Part shown: one piece after another, positions 51,686 to 60,465 of the stretch
How positions within the stretch are numbered: the first letter of the stretch is position 1
Layout: each line of letters begins with the position of its first letter
From: TMED14 sp002167805
Lineage (GTDB): Bacteria > Bacteroidota > Bacteroidia > Flavobacteriales > Schleiferiaceae
DNA length: 64,000 nt
Reading direction: 5' to 3'
NCBI GenBank assembly: GCA_965655795.1
Contig: CBFHHY010000002.1
Coordinates: 204,547 to 268,546, forward strand
Notes under the pieces: model-generated
Told to the model about the DNA's origin: nothing
What the model saw: the letters and a program-made list of their open reading frames with translations, nothing else
Databases searched by the model: none
Made by a program: the position numbers and the translations under genes

Positions 51686-53239
51686 TTATCTGGGAGTCAA
51701 CTGAGCAAATGGAATTATTATTTCTTCCATACTAATTCCTCCGTGTTGGTATGAACTTTCAAATTTACTTGCATACTCATTAAATTTATTGGGATATACA
51801 AAATAGCCACTCTCTGAAGCAAAAACAGCAGTATCTCCAAGCATGACAGAGGGCAAACCAATTTCAGCAGGAGAAATACTCAATCCTACCTCCTTTGAAT
51901 TAAATTCTAACCCATGACCAATCTTATATCTCATGTTAGCTGTTATATTTCTTGGTCCCTTAATAGAAACGGGTTTTTTTACGGATATAGTGCCATGATC
52001 CGTTGTTACGAATAATTCAAAACCATTATCCGCTATCATTTCCGTCCAAGGTCGTAATGGAGAATTTTTCCACCAACTATTTGTTAATGCTCGAAATCCC
52101 CTGTCGCTACTCGCTATATCTCTGACAATGCTTTGATCTGTTTTAGCATGACTAATCATATCAATAAAATTTATGACTAAAACAATTAAATTATCATTTT
52201 TTCGACTTTGCCATTGACGAACCCACTTTTGCTCGGAAACATGATTTGTTACTTTGGCGTAACTGAAGTCCTGAATCCCATTATTTTTTGCCCATTCACT
52301 AAGGAAAAATAACTCATTTGAATTTCTTCCTCCTTCCGAATTAATAAGATCAGGAACCCACTTATCCGGATACTTTTGAGTCAATTCATCAGGTAATAAT
52401 CCAGAGATTAGTGAATTTCTAGCATACTGAGTAGCTGTGGGAAGTATACTTGCATACAGTTCATTGGATTCTATTCTAAACGAATTATTAAAAAATGGCT
52501 GCAACTCATCCCACTGGTCCAGTCGGAGATTATCAAAAATTAATAGAACCGATTTTTTACCCGACCTGAGGTGCGGAAGAACCTTACGCTCAAGGATTTG
52601 GTGGCTAAAATCACATTGAGATTCATTTGATTTTAAGTTACTTGGATAAAATTCTTTCCACCATCTGGAAAATAATCGATTTGCTTCTTCTTTTTGATGG
52701 TCAAGCATTGGACGCATGGACTCGGCCTCAGAATCATTTAGCTTTTTATCCCAAACTACAAGTTCTTTGTAAACAGATGTCCATTGTGCCCAAGAGCTAG
52801 CCTCATTTATAGACGCACTAATATCTCTAATGGCCATCTGATAGCTTTGAATGCTTCTTTCTGATATCAAATTCTTTCTCTCTAATAATCTTTTTAATGT
52901 TGATAATACCTGTTTTGGCTGAACAGGTTTTATCAAATAATCTGCAATATTGTCTCCTATAGCCTGATCCATTAAGCCTTCTTCTTCACTTTTGGTTACC
53001 ATAACAACAGGAACATTGACTTTTAGTGCCTTAATTTCGGGTAGAACATCAAGTCCAGATTGACCAGGCATATGCTCATCAAGCAAAATCACATCAAATG
53101 AGTTCTCAGCAATAATAACCAGTGCATCAGCACCATTCGTTGCACTTAAAACCTTAAAACCCTTACTTTCTAAAAAGATTATATGCGGTTTTAAAGTCTC
53201 TACTTCATCATCAACCCAAAGAATTCGCCCATTGTCCAT
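51686..53239 (-). CDS. porX: PorX: response regulator with PglZ phosphatase domain
   Basis: PorX controls T9SS gene expression together with PorY and the ECF factor SigP in Porphyromonas gingivalis, where the PglZ domain acts on oligonucleotides. The 517-residue protein has a receiver (1-120) with Asp54 in 'VILLDEHMPG', Thr82/Lys83 in 'MVTKSEE' and Lys104 in 'DYLIKPVQP'. A helical linker follows, then the PglZ alkaline-phosphatase-like domain (about 220-515): 'LIFDNLRLDQWDEL', the nucleophile Thr in 'SILPTATQYARNSL' and the metal His in 'FVTTDHGTISV'. It has no DNA-binding domain. The sensor PorY is not in the window. Confidence 0.93.
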   Translation of the reverse strand: MDNGRILWVDDEVETLKPHIIFLESKGFKVLSATNGADALVIIAENSFDVILLDEHMPGQSGLDVLPEIKALKVNVPVVMVTKSEEEGLMDQAIGDNIADYLIKPVQPKQVLSTLKRLLERKNLISERSIQSYQMAIRDISASINEASSWAQWTSVYKELVVWDKKLNDSEAESMRPMLDHQKEEANRLFSRWWKEFYPSNLKSNESQCDFSHQILERKVLPHLRSGKKSVLLIFDNLRLDQWDELQPFFNNSFRIESNELYASILPTATQYARNSLISGLLPDELTQKYPDKWVPDLINSEGGRNSNELFFLSEWAKNNGIQDFSYAKVTNHVSEQKWVRQWQSRKNDNLIVLVINFIDMISHAKTDQSIVRDIASSDRGFRALTNSWWKNSPLRPWTEMIADNGFELFVTTDHGTISVKKPVSIKGPRNITANMRYKIGHGLEFNSKEVGLSISPAEIGLPSVMLGDTAVFASESGYFVYPNKFNEYASKFESSYQHGGISMEEIIIPFAQLTPR

Positions 53240-53247
53240 ATTGATTT

Positions 53248-53290
53248 CTTAATTTTACAGTTCGTTAATCTTAATTTTACTGTTCGTTAA
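53248..53290. repeat. Tandem 21-bp direct repeat upstream of porX
   Basis: Two copies of the 21-mer CTTAATTTTACnGTTCGTTAA occupy 53248-53268 and 53270-53290 and differ only at n (A or T). The 22-base period is about two helical turns, putting both on the same DNA face. The repeats fill most of the gap between porX (-) and the HD gene (+), so they may be a regulator binding site. Confidence 0.75.
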
Positions 53291-53320
53291 ATTACAATTT
53301 ACCTGACATACCGTTCTCAA

Positions 53321-54574
53321 ATGTCTAAAAGGGAAGAGACCAATAAGTTCAAACTATTCAACGATCCAATATATGGTTTCATTGCTATACCCTCAGAATT
53401 AATTTTTGATTTAATTGAACACCCCTTTTTTCAAAGGTTAAGACGTATAGGACAATTGGGATTAAGTTCCTTGGTATATCCTGGAGCATACCATAGTAGA
53501 TTTCATCATGCATTGGGGGCTATGCATTTAACTCAGAAAGCAGTTAATGTTCTCATAAACAAAGGTCATAAAATCTCAAAATCTGAAGCTGAAGCTGTAC
53601 AAATTGCAATTTTACTTCACGATATTGGACACGGTCCATTCTCACATGCTTTAGAGCACTCACTTATCAAAAACATTACGCATGAGTCCCTTTCTCTTCT
53701 AATCATGCAGCATTTGAATAAAGAATTTAATGGTCGACTAGATGAAGCCATTGAGATTTTCAGTAATAATCACAAAAAACGATTTCTTTACCAATTAGTA
53801 AGTTCCCAACTGGATATGGATCGCTTAGATTATCTCAGAAGGGATGCTTTTTACACTGGTGTGGTCGAGGGTGCCATAAATTCTGAAAGACTTATCTCGA
53901 TGTTAAATATTTCAAATGGTGAACTTGTGATCGATGATAAAGGACTTAGCTCAGTACAAAAATTTTTAATCAGTCGGAGCCTCATGTATTGGCAAGTATA
54001 TATGCACAAGGCAGTTTTAAGTGCAGAAAATATGTTAGTACAATTATTATCAAGAGCACATCATATAGCTCAAAAAGACAATGATTTATTTGCAGGGAAA
54101 GAGCTTAAATATTTTCTTCAAAATAAACCTGGTAAAAAAGAATTTGATACAAATCCTGATGTTCTCAACTCATTTACTCAATTAGATGATGCTGATATTT
54201 TAGCGGCAATGAAACAATGGAAAAATCATAAAGATCTCGTTTTAAGCGATCTAAGTGAAAGATTATTAGACAGAAAATTGTTTCAAATCAAATTTTTAAA
54301 AAAAGAGATTTCTGAAAAGAAACAAAATTCTTTAGACAAAGAAATTCGAACTCAGTTCCATATAAGCAGTGAGCATTCAAAATATTTTTTAATTCAAGGG
54401 ATAGCTAGCAACTCAACATATGTATCGGATAAAGAAGAAATTAAAATCCTAAATCGAGATGGAAACATAATTCCTTTATCCGAGGCATCAGAAATTCTTC
54501 CTTTGAGCGTTTATAATCATACAATAACAAGGCCTTTTGTTTGTTGGCCAAAAGAAATTAGATGGATAGATTAA
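53321..54574 (+). CDS. HD-domain phosphohydrolase (dNTPase/SAMHD1-like)
   Basis: The 417-residue protein begins with the family segment 'FNDPIYGFIAIPSELIFDLIEHPFFQRLRRIGQLG' (quoted in parts) and 'YHSRFHHALGAMHL'. The metal-binding HD pair is His100-Asp101 in 'LLHDIGHGPFSHALEH', and a late Asp is in 'SQLDMDRLDYLRRDAF'. This is the bacterial dGTPase/SAMHD1-like group; the actual substrate (dNTP or another nucleotide) is not known. Its end overlaps lpxD by 13 bases, an arrangement common in Bacteroidota. Confidence 0.88.
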   Translation: MSKREETNKFKLFNDPIYGFIAIPSELIFDLIEHPFFQRLRRIGQLGLSSLVYPGAYHSRFHHALGAMHLTQKAVNVLINKGHKISKSEAEAVQIAILLHDIGHGPFSHALEHSLIKNITHESLSLLIMQHLNKEFNGRLDEAIEIFSNNHKKRFLYQLVSSQLDMDRLDYLRRDAFYTGVVEGAINSERLISMLNISNGELVIDDKGLSSVQKFLISRSLMYWQVYMHKAVLSAENMLVQLLSRAHHIAQKDNDLFAGKELKYFLQNKPGKKEFDTNPDVLNSFTQLDDADILAAMKQWKNHKDLVLSDLSERLLDRKLFQIKFLKKEISEKKQNSLDKEIRTQFHISSEHSKYFLIQGIASNSTYVSDKEEIKILNRDGNIIPLSEASEILPLSVYNHTITRPFVCWPKEIRWID

Positions 54575-55506
54575 CTGCAACTACAATAAAACCTATTAAA
54601 ATATCTCAGATTGCGAGAATTTTGAATGCAATATTTGATGAAAAAAAAGATCAAGAAGTATCTTCATTTTGCACTTTGTTCCCAGGTGAGCCAGGTGGAA
54701 TTTCATTTTTAGCAAAGGACTCATACATAAAACGACTAAAAGACACCAAAGCATCGGTTGTTATAATAAATGAAAAACAAATATGCCCGGATGACTGCAA
54801 TTCTATTTGCCTAAGAGTTAAGAACCCATACCAAGCATGGGGTAAATTACTTTCAAAGTTGGGATCTCCAATTACCTGGTCAAATCAAGAAATATCTAAA
54901 AGTTCTAACATTCATAAATCCGCAAAAATTGCGAAAAATGTTGTCATAGGGGAGAATGTATTAATTGGAGAAAATGTAGTAATTCATCCAAATGTCACAA
55001 TCTATCCCAATTCGATAATTGAGAAAAATTGTATTATTCATTCAGGCGCAGTCATTGGTGCAGATGGGTTTGGGTTTGCATTACCCGAAAATCCGAAGGA
55101 AACCCTTCAAAAGATTCCTCATATAGGTCATGTGATCTTAAATGAAGATGTTGAAATTGGTGCAAATTCTTGTGTTGACCGCGCTGTTGTTGGAGCTACA
55201 TCGATTGGAGAAGGGACTAAACTTGATAACCTATGTCAGATTGGACATAATGTTCAAATTGGAAACGGATGTGTTCTCGCAGGGCAAGTAGGGATTGCTG
55301 GATCCACAGAAATTGGAAATCATGTTCAAATTGGAGGACAAGTAGGAATTGTTGGTCATATTAAAATTGGAGATTTTGTCCGAATTGGTGCTCAAAGTGG
55401 CGTTCACAAGAGTGTTGAAAAAGGAAAAACAATCATTGGTAGCCCTGCAGTAGAGGCATCAATATGGCGACGTAATTTCGCAAATTATAATATGAAAAGT
55501 AAGTGA
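54562..55506 (+). CDS. lpxD: UDP-3-O-acylglucosamine N-acyltransferase
   Basis: Adds the N-linked hydroxyacyl chain in lipid A synthesis. The 314-residue protein has an N-terminal uridine-binding domain (about 1-100) and a left-handed beta helix of hexapeptide repeats from about 110 ('KIAKNVVIGENVLIGENVVIHPNVTI'). The catalytic His is in 'CQIGHNVQIG', and 'GADGFGFALP' is a conserved loop. The overlap of 13 bases with the HD gene and the GTGA overlap with lpxC indicate a single transcript. Confidence 0.94.
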   Translation: MDRLTATTIKPIKISQIARILNAIFDEKKDQEVSSFCTLFPGEPGGISFLAKDSYIKRLKDTKASVVIINEKQICPDDCNSICLRVKNPYQAWGKLLSKLGSPITWSNQEISKSSNIHKSAKIAKNVVIGENVLIGENVVIHPNVTIYPNSIIEKNCIIHSGAVIGADGFGFALPENPKETLQKIPHIGHVILNEDVEIGANSCVDRAVVGATSIGEGTKLDNLCQIGHNVQIGNGCVLAGQVGIAGSTEIGNHVQIGGQVGIVGHIKIGDFVRIGAQSGVHKSVEKGKTIIGSPAVEASIWRRNFANYNMKSK

Positions 55507-56882
55507 AAAATTACAGGTTACTTAAACCATTTGAATTATCGGGAAAAGGCATTCATACTGGGGTTGAAACGAAAGTTCGAGTATATCCAGGAGAACCTGA
55601 TCAAGGTTACACTTTTCATCGAATCGACCAAGAAAATTCTGAAATTTTGAAAGTAAATCCGTATTGTGTTACCGATACTCAAAGAAGAACTACTCTATCC
55701 CAGAATACTACTACTGTTCATACTGCTGAGCACCTGCTAGCTGCTCTTTATGGATTATCTATTTATGATGCCCGGATTGAACTAGACAATAGTGAAATAC
55801 CTATTCTAGATGGTAGTTCCCTTCCATGGGTAAAAGCAATAAAATCTGTAGGTGTGGCTCCCGCAAAAAATTTAGCATTTGGTCTAAGGCTTAAAAATAA
55901 AATTCGGGTAGAGGATGAGTTAACAGGAGCTTGGGCTGAAGCTATTCCATCGGATAGAATTGAATTCCATGTAGAATTAAGTCATAAAGAAGAGGCCATT
56001 GGATTAACAAAAGCTCAATTTTCATTTAGTGATGATTTTGAGTCTAAAGTTGCGTATGCAAGGACTTTTACGCTATCTACCCATCTTACTCCACTTATAA
56101 ATAAAGGGCTACTAAAAGGAGCTGACCCAGGGGCAGGCGTAATTGTTATTGATGAAGTGCCAAGTCAAGAGGAATGGGAGGCTCTAGAAAAATTTATAGG
56201 TCTTCCACTCAAGCGAAGAAAAGATATTGGAGAACTACCATTGACCCCATACAGATCAAATAATGAACCTGCAACTCATAAACTTCTGGATTTAATTGGA
56301 GATATTTCACTCATAGGTCAGCCTGTATTGGCCGAGATTCGTACATTTAAACCCGGACATAAAATAAACACCTTATTAGCAAAAAAAATCATGGAAGAAG
56401 CTATTAAAACAAAAAAGATACCCTCATACAGTCCTGATTCAGAAATCATTATGGATGTCAGTAAAATCATGTCCATAATCCCTCACCGTCCACCTTTCTT
56501 GCTCGTGGATAAAATTATTGAATTATCCGAGACGGATATCGTTGGAGTTAAAGCAGTTACGATGAATGAACCCTTTTTCCAAGGTCATTTCCCAGGATCC
56601 CCGGTTATGCCAGGAGTCCTCCAGTTAGAAGCAATGGCACAAGTTGGAGGTATTCTTGCTTTAAGTGCGGTCGACGATCCAGAAAATTATCTCACATATT
56701 TTTTAAAGATGGACGAGGTGAAATTTAAAGCAAAAGTGAACCCTGGAGATACTTTGATTTTTCATCTTGAACTCACAGCTCCGATACGCAGAGGAATTGT
56801 ACAAATGAAAGGAAAAGCATTTGTTGGAAATCAACTGGTATCTGAAGGGTTCTTTACAGCTCTAATAACAAAAGAAAAATAA
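55503..56882 (+). CDS. lpxC/fabZ: Bifunctional LpxC deacetylase / FabZ dehydratase
   Basis: Two activities in one 459-residue chain, a fusion characteristic of Bacteroidota. Residues 1-300 are LpxC (UDP-3-O-acyl-GlcNAc deacetylase), with zinc-site residues in 'TTVHTAEHLLAALYG' and 'THKLLDLIGDISLIG', and 'SGKGIHTG' at the N-terminus. Residues about 315-459 are FabZ: 'IMSIIPHRPPFLLVDKII', the catalytic 'FFQGHFPGSPVMPGVLQLEAMAQ' His/Glu, and the end 'RGIVQMKGKAFVGNQLVSEG'. Start is GTG at 55503, overlapping the lpxD stop. The fusion ties lipid A flow to fatty acid elongation. Confidence 0.96.
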   Translation: MKNYRLLKPFELSGKGIHTGVETKVRVYPGEPDQGYTFHRIDQENSEILKVNPYCVTDTQRRTTLSQNTTTVHTAEHLLAALYGLSIYDARIELDNSEIPILDGSSLPWVKAIKSVGVAPAKNLAFGLRLKNKIRVEDELTGAWAEAIPSDRIEFHVELSHKEEAIGLTKAQFSFSDDFESKVAYARTFTLSTHLTPLINKGLLKGADPGAGVIVIDEVPSQEEWEALEKFIGLPLKRRKDIGELPLTPYRSNNEPATHKLLDLIGDISLIGQPVLAEIRTFKPGHKINTLLAKKIMEEAIKTKKIPSYSPDSEIIMDVSKIMSIIPHRPPFLLVDKIIELSETDIVGVKAVTMNEPFFQGHFPGSPVMPGVLQLEAMAQVGGILALSAVDDPENYLTYFLKMDEVKFKAKVNPGDTLIFHLELTAPIRRGIVQMKGKAFVGNQLVSEGFFTALITKEK

Positions 56883-56887
56883 TTATT

Positions 56888-57661
56888 GTGATTTCAGACT
56901 TGGCATCTATTCATCCTGAAGCTAAAATAGCTGGGAATGTAACTGTAGAACCATTTGCCGTTATCGAGGCTGATGTAGAAATTGGAGAAGGGTCGGTCAT
57001 TTACAGCCATGCATGTATACTTTCTGGTTCTAGATTAGGGAAAAAATGTAGAGTATTTCAAGGTGCTGTTATTGCGGGTATACCTCAAGACCTTAAGTTT
57101 GAAGGGGAATATAGTCAGGTAATAATTGGAGATAATACCACTGTTCGAGAATGTGCAACAATTAATCGCGGAACAAAAGCATTTGGCAAAACTATTTTAG
57201 GACGAGATTGCCTGATTATGGCAAATGTTCACATTGCCCATGACTGTATTTTAAATGATCATGTGATTCTTGTGAATAATGTGGCTCTTGCAGGACACGT
57301 TGAAATTGGAGATTGGACTATTATTGGCGGGCTATCTGCAGTTCATCAATTTGTTAAGGTTGGCCCTCATGTAATGGTAGGAGGTGGATCTTTGGTGAGA
57401 AAAGATGTTCCGCCATTTATCACCGTAGCACGTGAACCACTATCTTATGAAGGAGTTAATGTTCTTGGTCTGAGAAGGCGGGGGTACAAAAATTCTAGGA
57501 TAGAGGAAATTCATCATGCCTATAGACTTGTATATCAAAGTCGATTAAATACAACTCAAGCAATTAGTCAAATTGAAATTGAGGTCAAAGAAAGCCCAGA
57601 AATAGGAGATATTTTAAAGTTTTTAAGAGCTTCGGATCGCGGAATTGTAAAAAATCTCTAA
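56888..57661 (+). CDS. lpxA: UDP-N-acetylglucosamine acyltransferase
   Basis: First acyl transfer of lipid A synthesis. The 257-residue protein is a beta helix of hexapeptide repeats. Its start is GTG at 56888 ('MISDLASIHPEAKIAGNV'); other in-frame ATGs are too far in. Catalytic His appears in 'NVHIAHDCILNDHVI', and 'GGLSAVHQFVKVGPHVMVGGGS' is a family segment. The helical C-terminal domain begins near 'NVLGLRRRGYKNSRIEEI'. Five bases after lpxC/fabZ. Confidence 0.96.
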   Translation: MISDLASIHPEAKIAGNVTVEPFAVIEADVEIGEGSVIYSHACILSGSRLGKKCRVFQGAVIAGIPQDLKFEGEYSQVIIGDNTTVRECATINRGTKAFGKTILGRDCLIMANVHIAHDCILNDHVILVNNVALAGHVEIGDWTIIGGLSAVHQFVKVGPHVMVGGGSLVRKDVPPFITVAREPLSYEGVNVLGLRRRGYKNSRIEEIHHAYRLVYQSRLNTTQAISQIEIEVKESPEIGDILKFLRASDRGIVKNL

Positions 57662-57663
57662 GA

Positions 57664-58290
57664 ATGAGTTTAGAGCTAATTAACTTGAGTAAGGTTTTTG
57701 GTTCCAATACAATAATACCTGAGTGGAATATAAAATGGGAAGCAACTGAAAAAATTGGAATTTTAGGCACAAACGGTTCCGGAAAAAGTACATTTTTAAA
57801 GTTACTTGCTGGGCAATTAACCCCTTCCTCAGGAAAAATTTTAATCTCGAATAAATCTCCAGAAAAATTACCTCTATTAGCAAGCTATTGCAGTCCACAC
57901 CTTGAATTATTTGATAAGTTTACCGTCAAAGAACATTTTAAATATCATAGTTTATTAAAGCCATTCAGAAATGGGAATTCAATAAGCGATATCGGTTTAA
58001 GAAGTCAAGAATTTGATGTACCACTTTCATCTTTTTCTAGCGGGATGAAGCAAAGAGTAAAATTAGCATTATCAATTTTTAGTGAGTCACCCCTATTATT
58101 GTTGGATGAACCCTGCAGTCATCTCGACAAGAAAGGTATCGAATGGTATCAAAAGACTCTAGCTGCCAATACATCCCCAACATCATATTTCGAGGACCGG
58201 ATTGTTATAATTGCATCAAATTATGTAAATGAAGAATTATACGACTGCGATTCATATTTTCTACCCACCGGGAAGTCCGTCGTACCTTAG
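57664..58290 (+). CDS. Orphan ABC transporter ATPase
   Basis: The 208-residue protein is a lone nucleotide-binding domain with Walker A 'GTNGSGKST' (35-43), a truncated helical region, signature 'SSFSSGMKQRVKLAL', Walker B 'PLLLLDEPCSHLD' and a His-less H-loop region ending 'VIIASNYVNEE' (Asn where the usual His stands). No membrane subunit is encoded nearby. It starts two bases after lpxA and 35 bases before efp. A link to lipid A or LPS flow is only suggested by position. Confidence 0.82.
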   Translation: MSLELINLSKVFGSNTIIPEWNIKWEATEKIGILGTNGSGKSTFLKLLAGQLTPSSGKILISNKSPEKLPLLASYCSPHLELFDKFTVKEHFKYHSLLKPFRNGNSISDIGLRSQEFDVPLSSFSSGMKQRVKLALSIFSESPLLLLDEPCSHLDKKGIEWYQKTLAANTSPTSYFEDRIVIIASNYVNEELYDCDSYFLPTGKSVVP

Positions 58291-58325
58291 TAAAAACATT
58301 ATTATCCTTAACACCAGATTCTAAT

Positions 58326-58889
58326 ATGGCTTCTACATCAGATATTAAAAATGGGCTTTGCATTCATTTCAACCATGCTCCTTACCAAATTGTAGAGTTT
58401 CTGCACGTTAAACCAGGAAAAGGAGCTGCATTTGTTAGAACAAAACTGCGCAATCTCAACGATGGACGTATTTTAGAACACACCTTTCCCAGTGGCGCAA
58501 AGCTGGATGATATAAGTATTGAGTATCGTACATATCAATTTCTTTATAACGATCCGAATGGCTACCATTTTATGAATGTAAAAACCTATGAGCAAGTAGA
58601 AATGCCGAAAGAAGTAATAAATGCACCCGATTTCTTAAAAGACGGAATGGAATGCATGGTTTTATTTCATGCAGACGAGGATAAAGCATTGCGGGTAGAG
58701 CTTCCTACGACTGTCACTTTAGAAATAAAGTATACAGAACCCGGTGTTAAAGGCAATACGGCCACCAATGCATTTAAACTTGCAACCCTTGAAACAGGAA
58801 GCGAAATTAGAGTTCCTCTGTTTATAAATATTGGAGAGAAGATTGTTGTGAATACTGCGGATGGTACTTACAAAGAACGAGCCAAATAG
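58326..58889 (+). CDS. efp: Elongation factor P
   Basis: Relieves ribosome stalling at polyproline. The 187-residue protein has the KOW-like domain I with the tip loop 'KPGKGAAFVRTKLRNL' (modifiable Lys32), OB domain II and III, and ends 'FINIGEKIVVNTADGTYKERAK'. Length is normal. It is at the 3' end of the lpx group and followed by a terminator. Confidence 0.97.
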   Translation: MASTSDIKNGLCIHFNHAPYQIVEFLHVKPGKGAAFVRTKLRNLNDGRILEHTFPSGAKLDDISIEYRTYQFLYNDPNGYHFMNVKTYEQVEMPKEVINAPDFLKDGMECMVLFHADEDKALRVELPTTVTLEIKYTEPGVKGNTATNAFKLATLETGSEIRVPLFINIGEKIVVNTADGTYKERAK

Positions 58890-58965
58890 AATCTAAACTC
58901 AATAAACACTATCGTATAGATTTAGAAGTTTGACAATTAACTCTTTGAAAAAATGATCAAAAAAA

Positions 58966-58997
58966 AACCGCTCTGTCTCCAGAGCGGTTATTTTTTT
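58966..58997. terminator. Bidirectional terminator between efp and susD
   Basis: AACCGCTCT (58966-58974) pairs with AGAGCGGTT (58981-58989) around a 6-base loop. An A tract precedes and a T tract follows, so it can end both the efp transcript and the converging susC-susD transcript. Confidence 0.88.
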
Positions 58998-59028
58998 ACT
59001 GAACAAATCTGTTCATCGTTAACATTAA

Positions 59029-60453
59029 TCAGTTAACATCCCAGAATACTTTATCAGTATCATCGTCACTACCGCCGTTAGCAGCTGAAACATTTGTGGT
59101 ATTCAAAGAATACTCATCAACTCCATAACTCATACGGTTAGGTGGAAGTCTTTGCGCAACATCTGCTATGTTCATTGCAGGGTAATCATATTGACGCACA
59201 GTGTTGTAAGCTTCATTACCGCGCATGTACATTGATAACCATTTCTGAGTTCCAAGCAGTTCATTAGCTTTAGAAGCATCCCAAGCTACAGTTGTCTGAG
59301 CCATATATGCATCAGCATCAGTAGTAGAAACACCCCATTGAGCCATAGAAGCACGAATACCATTCTCATAATGCTCGGCAGCTGTACCTGCTTGAACATT
59401 CCATCCGCGATTAGCAGCATCAGCAGTTAGGAAACTAACCTCACCAAAGCTCATGAAATGAGCAGCAAGAGTAGGGTCTTCTAAAGCATCACCAGGCTGA
59501 GAGTGCGAATTATAGGCCGAATTCTGACCATAAACACCTCCAGTTAAATCACCTAGAGAATCTAAATTTCGGAAGTACACCGCACGACGAGGATCATTAT
59601 GAGCATTCATAACTCCAGCCATCGTATTAGAAGCACAGAAATCTGTACGCCCAGACTGCACCAAATCATCCCACAAAGGATTTGTGTGAGGAGGTGAAGC
59701 AGTGTAAGCAAGAGATGCATTGTCAGCGCTTGAAGTAAATACTCCAGCAGCTAGTGCCGCTTCACCAACTGTTTTGGCTCCATAAGTTCCGTCGGAATCA
59801 TAATCTGCTGAACGAACAGCAAGCTTGAGAGCTAACGATGCAGCAAATTTCTTCCAAGCATCAGAATCACCACCATAAACTAGATCATAAGCACCAAGAC
59901 CATTGTCACCAGACAAAGTTCCGTGAGCAGTAAGTATTCTAGCAATCAAATCTGCATAGATTATCGCGGCGTCATCATATTTAGGAGTCACATCATCAGT
60001 CAGCGCCTCAGAATAAGGAACATCGTTATGAATGTCTACCAATACATGATAAGTATATACTTGAAGTAAATCACAAATGGCCAATTGATTTGCCTTTTCA
60101 GCCGCAGGTAATGCATCATCTGCACTAATAATTCCTTTAGCATCATTCAAATCTCTAAGAACATTTGCATAGAGTGCATCAAAAGTATTACCGTTGACAT
60201 CACGTTGATTATAGTTATAGTTAGACTCATCTGTATAAGTAGTTTGAGTCCAGTGTTGAGCCCACAACGTAAAGTTGTTCTCATTAACATTGATACTTGC
60301 CAAGTAGTCCGAAAGGTCTACAGTCGCGTTCGCAATGAGAGTTCCTGCAGGTACTTGGACCGGAGCTTTTCCATTTTCATTCAAGCTCGATAGGTCACTA
60401 GTACAAGAGGCAATAAGCAGAGCAGCACTTGCTGCAGTAAATAATTTTTTCAT
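59029..60453 (-). CDS. SusD/RagB-family outer-membrane lipoprotein (SusD-like_2 type)
   Basis: Surface lipoprotein that captures nutrient for its SusC partner. The 474-residue protein has a lipoprotein signal with lipobox I-A-S-C (Cys17) and a helix-rich body with TPR-like units: 'FDALYANVLRDLNDAKGII', 'ANQLAICDLLQVYTYHVLVDIHNDVPYSEAL' (read in parts) and 'AWKKFAASLALKLAVRSADYD'. 'NPLWDDLVQSGRTDFCAS' and 'RLPPNRMSYGVDEYSLNT' are typical of the SusD-like_2 subfamily. No carbohydrate-active enzymes adjoin, so the substrate could be a peptide or small glycan. Lies 12 bases after susC. Confidence 0.9.
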   Translation of the reverse strand: MKKLFTAASAALLIASCTSDLSSLNENGKAPVQVPAGTLIANATVDLSDYLASINVNENNFTLWAQHWTQTTYTDESNYNYNQRDVNGNTFDALYANVLRDLNDAKGIISADDALPAAEKANQLAICDLLQVYTYHVLVDIHNDVPYSEALTDDVTPKYDDAAIIYADLIARILTAHGTLSGDNGLGAYDLVYGGDSDAWKKFAASLALKLAVRSADYDSDGTYGAKTVGEAALAAGVFTSSADNASLAYTASPPHTNPLWDDLVQSGRTDFCASNTMAGVMNAHNDPRRAVYFRNLDSLGDLTGGVYGQNSAYNSHSQPGDALEDPTLAAHFMSFGEVSFLTADAANRGWNVQAGTAAEHYENGIRASMAQWGVSTTDADAYMAQTTVAWDASKANELLGTQKWLSMYMRGNEAYNTVRQYDYPAMNIADVAQRLPPNRMSYGVDEYSLNTTNVSAANGGSDDDTDKVFWDVN

Positions 60454-60465
60454 GCTTCTTTATTA

